Source of the DNA: Symbiodinium natans
Taxonomy: Eukaryota; Sar; Dinophyceae; Suessiales; Symbiodiniaceae
NCBI GenBank assembly: GCA_905221605.1
Contig: CAJNDS010002669.1
Span: forward strand, 67,073 to 131,072
Length of the DNA: 64,000 nucleotides
Direction: 5' to 3'
Shown: one piece after another, positions 58,485 to 64,000 of the stretch
Position numbering within the stretch: position 1 is the stretch's first letter
How the letters are laid out: the number at the start of each line of letters is the position of its first letter
Program-made: the position numbers and the translations under genes
The notes under the pieces: model-generated
Database searches by the model: none
The model's input: only the letters and a program-made list of their open reading frames with translations
Told to the model about the DNA's origin: nothing

Positions 58485-60186
58485 GCGCGTGGCGGCTCGG
58501 TTTGTGGTTGTCGTGCGTCTTTTTCTTTCCATCGTTGTCTTTTCCACAAGGACCGCTACCGCACCCTTGAGGACGAAGAGGGCAAGAGATGTATCCTTGC
58601 AGCATTCCAAAGGGTCGTGCTGTGACATCAATTGATTCCAAATGCAGAGTTCGTCGAAAATTCTGAATGCTGCTGCGAGGGTGCTGCGAGGGGTGGAGAG
58701 GGCTCGTGATGGATGTGTTGCTCCACCCAGGTTATTGGATGACCGTCTGCTGTCCCGGGCAAAGAATTTGAAGCAGCACGGCTTGTGTCTCAACGTCATT
58801 GCTCGACAAAGTTGCAGCAAAACAGTGTGACGACTGTGGCACTACTGGAACTGCACACTGTGCACTTACCAAGGCTTGGTGCATTTTGACGGCAAGAGGT
58901 GTTGCATTGGTCGCATTGCATCTTTGGCCCAGCCGTTGGGCCAAGTTGGGTCCCTAGAAGTCCAAGTACACAGCCTTGCAAGGGGCCCGGAGCATGGCCA
59001 GATGCAAGCATCCAGCTCGTTCCTTTCTCCATGGTGTGTCACTTGCCACGTGCGGTAAGCCTTTGATAGACCAGCCATGACACCAAAGCATCTCCTCACC
59101 AAAAGGCAACAGTCCATGCAGTCGCCATACCTGCCATGGCGGTGCCAGTCCACTGCTGTTCTTGGTGGCCACCGACTTAGCCGACTTAAACTCTGCGGAA
59201 AGACCGTCAATCATCTGTTGCTGGCTGGAACTGCAGCTAGCAGTACAGCTTGCCACGCATATTTCACCCAAGCAACGGGTCACTGTCCCAGTGCCAGAAA
59301 TTCCACTTCGCACTCTCACTGCAGGTCTGTGTGCGCGCAGACCCGGACCAGGCAATTGTGTTGCATTTGTTCCTGAGCTTCGAAAAGCTTTGAACTCAGC
59401 TTGTGAAGGTCTGTGTTTTGAATCCTGCAGTTGGTCTGCTGGTCGGGACGTGATGGAGCCTCAGTCAGACTCGTCGGGAGGCCTCGTGTTGTATGGGGAG
59501 CACAGGGCGGTATAAGATGGGTTCTAGTTGTTTATGATGGCATGGGACGGCAGGGGCTAGCGAAGTTAAGATCCAAGGCCATTTGCGGTACGCCCAGGAC
59601 CAGTTTGGGAAGGAGGCTGCCCCCCCAAGTTTCTGGTAGATGAACTTGCGCGGAGACCCGCCAGATCCCGCCAGGATTTGGGGGTTCGTATGGGGTTTTC
59701 TGACTCTCAGCTAGAACTCTGTGGCTGTAGAGCTGTAGGAATGGGGGCTGAATGTTGCATCAGTGCTGAGGATTCTTGTGACATTGCGGCAGGTTTTCGG
59801 CGAGAGATCCTGGCACTTCCTGTACACCATGCACGAGGACCCAACAAACCTTCAGACTTTAACTACCGTAGAATGCCGGGTAGTTTCAAGGCCCTACTTG
59901 AATGCCAGACCCTACAAGGCTCTTGACTCTTAACCAAAGCCCGAACACCCGAAACCCCAAGAAAACTCAGACTCCAACACCCCCCTCCCGCCCAGATGTC
60001 TGGTCGCAGACATCCTTTGGCTGCCAGGAGTTTTGTGGGCTCGGCGGGCGAAGCCCGAAAAGGCCCAGGCACCTCTTTTTCTCGCGGAGGGTTCAGGATG
60101 GTTCAGACCTAGAGTTGGCCTAAAGAGCACCGATTTCGGGTTTTGTTTTTTCGTTTTTGCGGCTGATGTCGGCTTTGGCTGTGAAG

Positions 60187-63100
60187 GAGAAGCGGCAGAA
60201 GTTCCCGCGCCTGTCCCGCGCCTTCAGGCACCTCGAACGCAACACAGGGGTGAAATGCCTAGCAGCTCTAGCACGTTGCAAAAGTGTGACAATAGCTCAG
60301 TGTCCAAGCACAGTCTGTTAGACAGTTTCTGGGTCGCCGCTCCCTATCCATCTCGCTGACAGCTACAGCAATTATGTACAGTTTGGCCATTTGATTGTTC
60401 CAATGACGGAGCATGCCTCTTAGGACGCTGGCGAAACGTCTTCGAAGGATGATACCGACACTGGACAGCATTTTGGACCTTGTGCAGCCCAAGAAACATG
60501 ATCCCAGAGCGGCTTCGCAACAGGCTTTTTACCATGTTTTTCGTCGTGGTGCTCTTAGCCAGGGCCCTGTGGCGCGTCAGCAGTGGGCTCCGAGAGTCCC
60601 ATGATGCTCCTGCCTTTGTTTCTGGCACGTACACAGGTCATGCGCAGCCGGAGGCACCGCAGTGGAAAGCTAAAGGAGGCTCCAAGTGTAGGCAGTCCAG
60701 GTGTCAGGCTCGTGATTTCCTGGGCATGCGATGTGCTTGCCCGATGCGGAGGTCTCCATCAGTCTATTGCTGGATAAGCTGGAGGGCACATCAAATTGGG
60801 AAGGTCGATGGCTCAATCACGGGTGAGCTGCTCTTGGAGACCCGGGTGGCGTCACTTTGAAACATGTGGCTGAGGTGATGTGCAGCAGGCTGGTCCTTCT
60901 CGACTCTGTCTCGAGATTCCGTGCATCAGTTGAGCTGAATTCAAAACCTAGATCCACGAAGACCCTTAGGCCTGGAAGCATGGCGCCTTTCCCCTTTTGC
61001 CCCCCCCTTTTTTTCCGTCCTTCCTTCTGTTGCGGGGGAGAGGCAGTCATCGGGGCCTCGCAATGTGTCGGGCGCCCCAGGGGCTTTTCCTCTTTTAAGT
61101 CCCCTGGGCCCAGAGGGCGTGAGTGGTACGGGCACAGGGAGTATCGGGTTTGCCTGCTCTCTTGCTCTCTTCTTCTCCATCCTTGACCTAGAGGAACACT
61201 CCGAAGAAGGTTTGATGATTGAAAGCAGAGGTATCCCATCGGTGAGCTCATGGTCTTGAATACAGCTGTTTCTGTTGAAGCTCACGTTTCTCACTGCCCG
61301 AGGTGCTCTACCTTTCCAGTGGCACCAGGCTCTTTGCGCGCCTGCCCACTGCTGCAAGGGCCTCGTATACATGAGCCTCATGAGCCAGTTGGATGCGGCT
61401 GCTTGTAAATAAGCCTCTGCAAGCTGGATCCAAGGTGAGCCCCGTGAAGGACGAGCTTTGGTCAGCACTTCGACGGGCCAAGGCCCCGACAAAAGCTGTC
61501 GTTTCACTACTCTGCTGTTGCTCCCTGGGCAGATGTTCGCGCAGTAACTCGATCGAAAAGAGTCTCCTGTTCAATGATGCCCAATGCATCCAAACCCTAG
61601 CGCACAGGTACAGATTGTGGCAGAACATGCCGGCGGAGTTCCGCAGATCGTTGTCAGCGGCATGTTCCTGCTGGTTTACCTCACCATGGCCCGCGCCCTA
61701 GCGGCCCTAGTGCCCTAGCCCTATGTGAGGCCCTTTGTCGGCGCCTTGGAGTGTGGGGCGCCTCACCTCCGCAAGCGCATGCATCGCCCCTCTGCTTGCA
61801 GTAGGCAAATCAACCTCTTTGATGAAGACAGAATTTGGGGATGGCTAGGCGATGCTAGGCGCTTCGCTTCTCAGCTTCCTTAAGGTCTACACCATGATGC
61901 GCCGAATGACGGGCGGGCGAGGGAAGGGCTGGGGGGATGCTCGGAAGAAGGTCATGCAGGCCCAGCTCTCGTTTAGATGGCATGGGCGGCATTCTTTGTC
62001 TTAAGTCGGGAGCCTCCTTTCGCTACTGCAAATCCTAGCGACGAGTGCCGAGCGCCTCGCAGGCCCAGGAAGCTTCTGGGCCTAACGCCTTGGTCACGCG
62101 TTTCGACGACATTGCGGGCATTGACCGCTCGAAGCTCGAGGCCATGGAGCGATGAGTTTTCTGGCTGGCGCTGTGCAGCACTGCAGAGTCTGTTGGGTCC
62201 GATCTGTAGAGTGCAGCAATCTGCACTTAGAGGTGACTTAAGTGTGCAGATGTGTGCAGGTTCAGGAAGTGGTCAGACACCCGGTGCCAGCAGAAGCTGT
62301 CGTGCTCGGGTGTTTGTTTCACAGGTTTCAAGGCATGTCGAAAATGGTCGAAGAATGTCGAGTGGATCCGAAGAGTATTTCTCCAAGATAGACATGGGGT
62401 GTACAGTGGTATTAGTATTATTTAGTGTATCCCTCAAGAGCCATGCACTCGCTTGACTCAGCTTGACTTGGGTGCCGCTTTGAAGCTGAGGTTGAAATGC
62501 TGCGGTCTCCCGGGAGGCATCGTTGCAGAAGAGTAGAGGAAGCCCTGGGTGTCCTTTGCTTGGGGGGAGGTATGCCGCTTTGGGCGCTAGTGTCCCAAGG
62601 GGAGTGCTGCTAGCTCTGTCCTCAGGGGCGAAGGAGGGTGGAGTTTTCAGGCAGCTGCTGAACAACCGTCAGCACAAATCTTGTTTTCATCTTAACTTTT
62701 TACTCTCATGATAATCATCGGATGTACTTGGACACAACTTTCCCAGTTCTCCGCTGAGTCCTGTGCCGTCGCCAAGGCTGGTCCGCCGGGTTCGGGGAAA
62801 ACGCTCCTGGCCCGTGCCACTGCCGCCGAGGCAGCTTGTGTCCCGAACAGAGCATGGGCGCAGGCAACACGATAGTGCTGTGATCTAGACATCCACCATC
62901 AGCGTGCAGAGAACAATGTGAGAAGTTCAATGAGCAAGGTCTCAAGATCTTTAGAATCAGAAGGCAGGATTCAAAGTTCAGCCGCGCGAGTCATGGAATT
63001 CTAGGACTAGGGCCGGTGGGCAGAGAGGCTCTGGTCGAGTCCTGGGCTTGGCTAGTTCCGCTATTTCCGCATGTGTGAATCTCGTTCGAGTTTCGGCACT

Positions 63101-64000
63101 TTCCGGATCATGCTTCACGTGCTTCTCCGCGATTTTCCGGGTAGAGCAGATCTGGGTGGGATTTCATTGTGACATTGACCATTGACATGTTCCTGACATG
63201 TTTGACAACACATCAAAAGCACCACCTGACCCTGAGAATCGAAGTGCACTCATTCACAGGCCGGTGTACCCTTCCTCAACGCTGCAGCCACCGAGTTCGT
63301 TGCTGCTCTGGCCGCAAGTAGTCGAGCCAGAAAGCAGGTTGAGTTGTTTGAGGTGTTGCCAGGCCACTGTTCAAGACATGTCACCTCTTCACCGATCCCG
63401 TAGCGCCGCAAGCCCTTGAGTGGCATCCCAATTGAGGAGCTCTTTGTGGGCCGCGGGGCCGCCCGGGTGCGCCAGGCGGATGTCTCCAGAGTTGTAGCTG
63501 TAGCTCTTTCGAGCTGCAGATCATGAACCATGAACGCCGAAAAGCGTTTTTATGTAAGAAGCTGATAGGCAGATAGGCATAACAAAGAGGAAATTCGCGC
63601 TTTTCATGATTTCATGCGTAGGGCGAAGGGTTGCTTTCAGAAGTTGCTCCGTTGGCAGCTCTTCGAGCGGGCTCGGAAGATGGCGCCGTGCATTGTCTTT
63701 ATCGACGAGGCCGGCTCGGCTTGTAGAAGTCTCTCTCGTTCACAGGCGACAGCGTCTCGTCTGTCTTGCGGGCGGCTGATGAAATTGTCGTTTGCTGCCC
63801 CGCCGTGTCGGTGCAGATCTGCATGTCAAAGTCTCTGCCAGATCGATGCGCTGCGAGCGCGGTCCAGCAGCTTGATGGGAATGGCCGGTGGCAATCAGGA
63901 GGCTCACCAACATCCAGAATATGTGCAAAACATGACCACACAAGCTGCGCTTGCGTAGGCCGAGTCCACACTGAACCAGCTTCTGACTTGCATGGACGGC
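60187..64000 (+). CDS. ftsH: FtsH-type AAA+ membrane protease, 3' part outside window
   Basis: Exons: 60187-60227 (basic leader), 60494 to about 60590 (MIPERLRNRLF, then first helix TMFFVVVLLARALW), possibly about 61190-61241, 61435-61494, 61608-61700 (second helix SGMFLLVYLTMARAL), 61885-61959 (MMRRMTGGRGKG), 62063 to about 62150 (FDDIAGIDRSK), 62486-62516, 62570-62612 (YAALGASVPRGVLL), 62777-62830 (Walker A GPPGSGKTLLARA), 63260-63301 (AGVPFLNAAATEFV), 63437-63475 (ELFVGRGAARVRQ), 63659-63709 (Walker B ACPIVFIDE region, LFERARKMAPCIVFIDE), 63842-63901 (IDALRARSS...GGNQE) and 63959 to the end (STLNQLLTCMDG). All junctions from 61435 on keep phase. The order matches FtsH: N-terminal helices, AAA+ ATPase, then the zinc protease (HExxH), which lies beyond the window. 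FtsH degrades damaged membrane proteins in plastids or mitochondria; the Arg-rich leader would suit an organelle. The gene start is unknown. Confidence 0.93.

Overview
The window looks like nuclear DNA of a dinoflagellate. Coding sequence is broken into very small exons, often 20-90 nt. Many introns open with GC, and a few may open with GA, instead of GT, and junctions commonly read AG|G...AG|G. Arrays of the plant/alveolate telomere repeat TTTAGGG (or CCCTAAA) lie scattered through introns and spacers. Every gene I can recognise is on the + strand, as expected of unidirectional dinoflagellate gene blocks. No bacterial or organellar genes, rRNA, tRNA or CRISPR array was recognised. Gene models were built by eye: I looked for AG|G acceptors, GC/GT donors, preserved reading phase and family motifs. 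Internal exon edges of the best genes should be exact; gene ends are mostly uncertain.

Layout, left to right. About 0.45-4.1 kb: exons of a polytopic membrane protein of a type I associate with dinoflagellates, function unknown. 5.8-7.2 kb and 10.5-11.4 kb: phase-0 coiled-coil exons. Between them sit an apparently intronless fringe/GT31-like glycosyltransferase (7.42-8.56 kb) and a Cys-rich tetraspan gene faintly like PLP/M6 (8.99-9.98 kb). 13.6-15.3 kb: an unrecognised multi-exon gene, then an LCCL-like exon. 18.6-19.0 kb: a coiled-coil gene start whose exon is repeated in inverted orientation. 19.4-21.0 kb: a multi-pass membrane protein. 22.6-27.3 kb: a class 3 lipase, the second best supported gene, with a terminal-inverted-repeat element in one intron. 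28.2-32.4 kb: exons of unidentified protein(s). 32.6-37.3 kb: a coiled-coil gene of many mini-exons, possibly ending in a membrane segment. 39.5-57.36 kb: a long gene of degenerate EF-hand modules (x-AWR, then LDPTGxGxLxxxEF, then LWxELD) with a Pro/Ala-rich tail. 58-59.3 kb: unassigned exons. 60.2-64 kb: a two-membrane-helix FtsH-type AAA+ protease, the best supported gene, cut off by the window end before its metalloprotease domain.

The largest stretch with little coding is 46.2-52.2 kb, inside the EF-hand gene. It holds a foldback of about 1 kb nested inside a possible 3-kb inverted-repeat element, plus several tandem repeat families. The genes do not form an obvious pathway: protein quality control (FtsH), lipid hydrolysis, glycosylation and calcium binding simply lie side by side. 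The most interesting signal is intron biology: GC-AG introns in series, short direct repeats at intron edges, and a transposon-like element inside an intron, all fitting introner-type intron gain.
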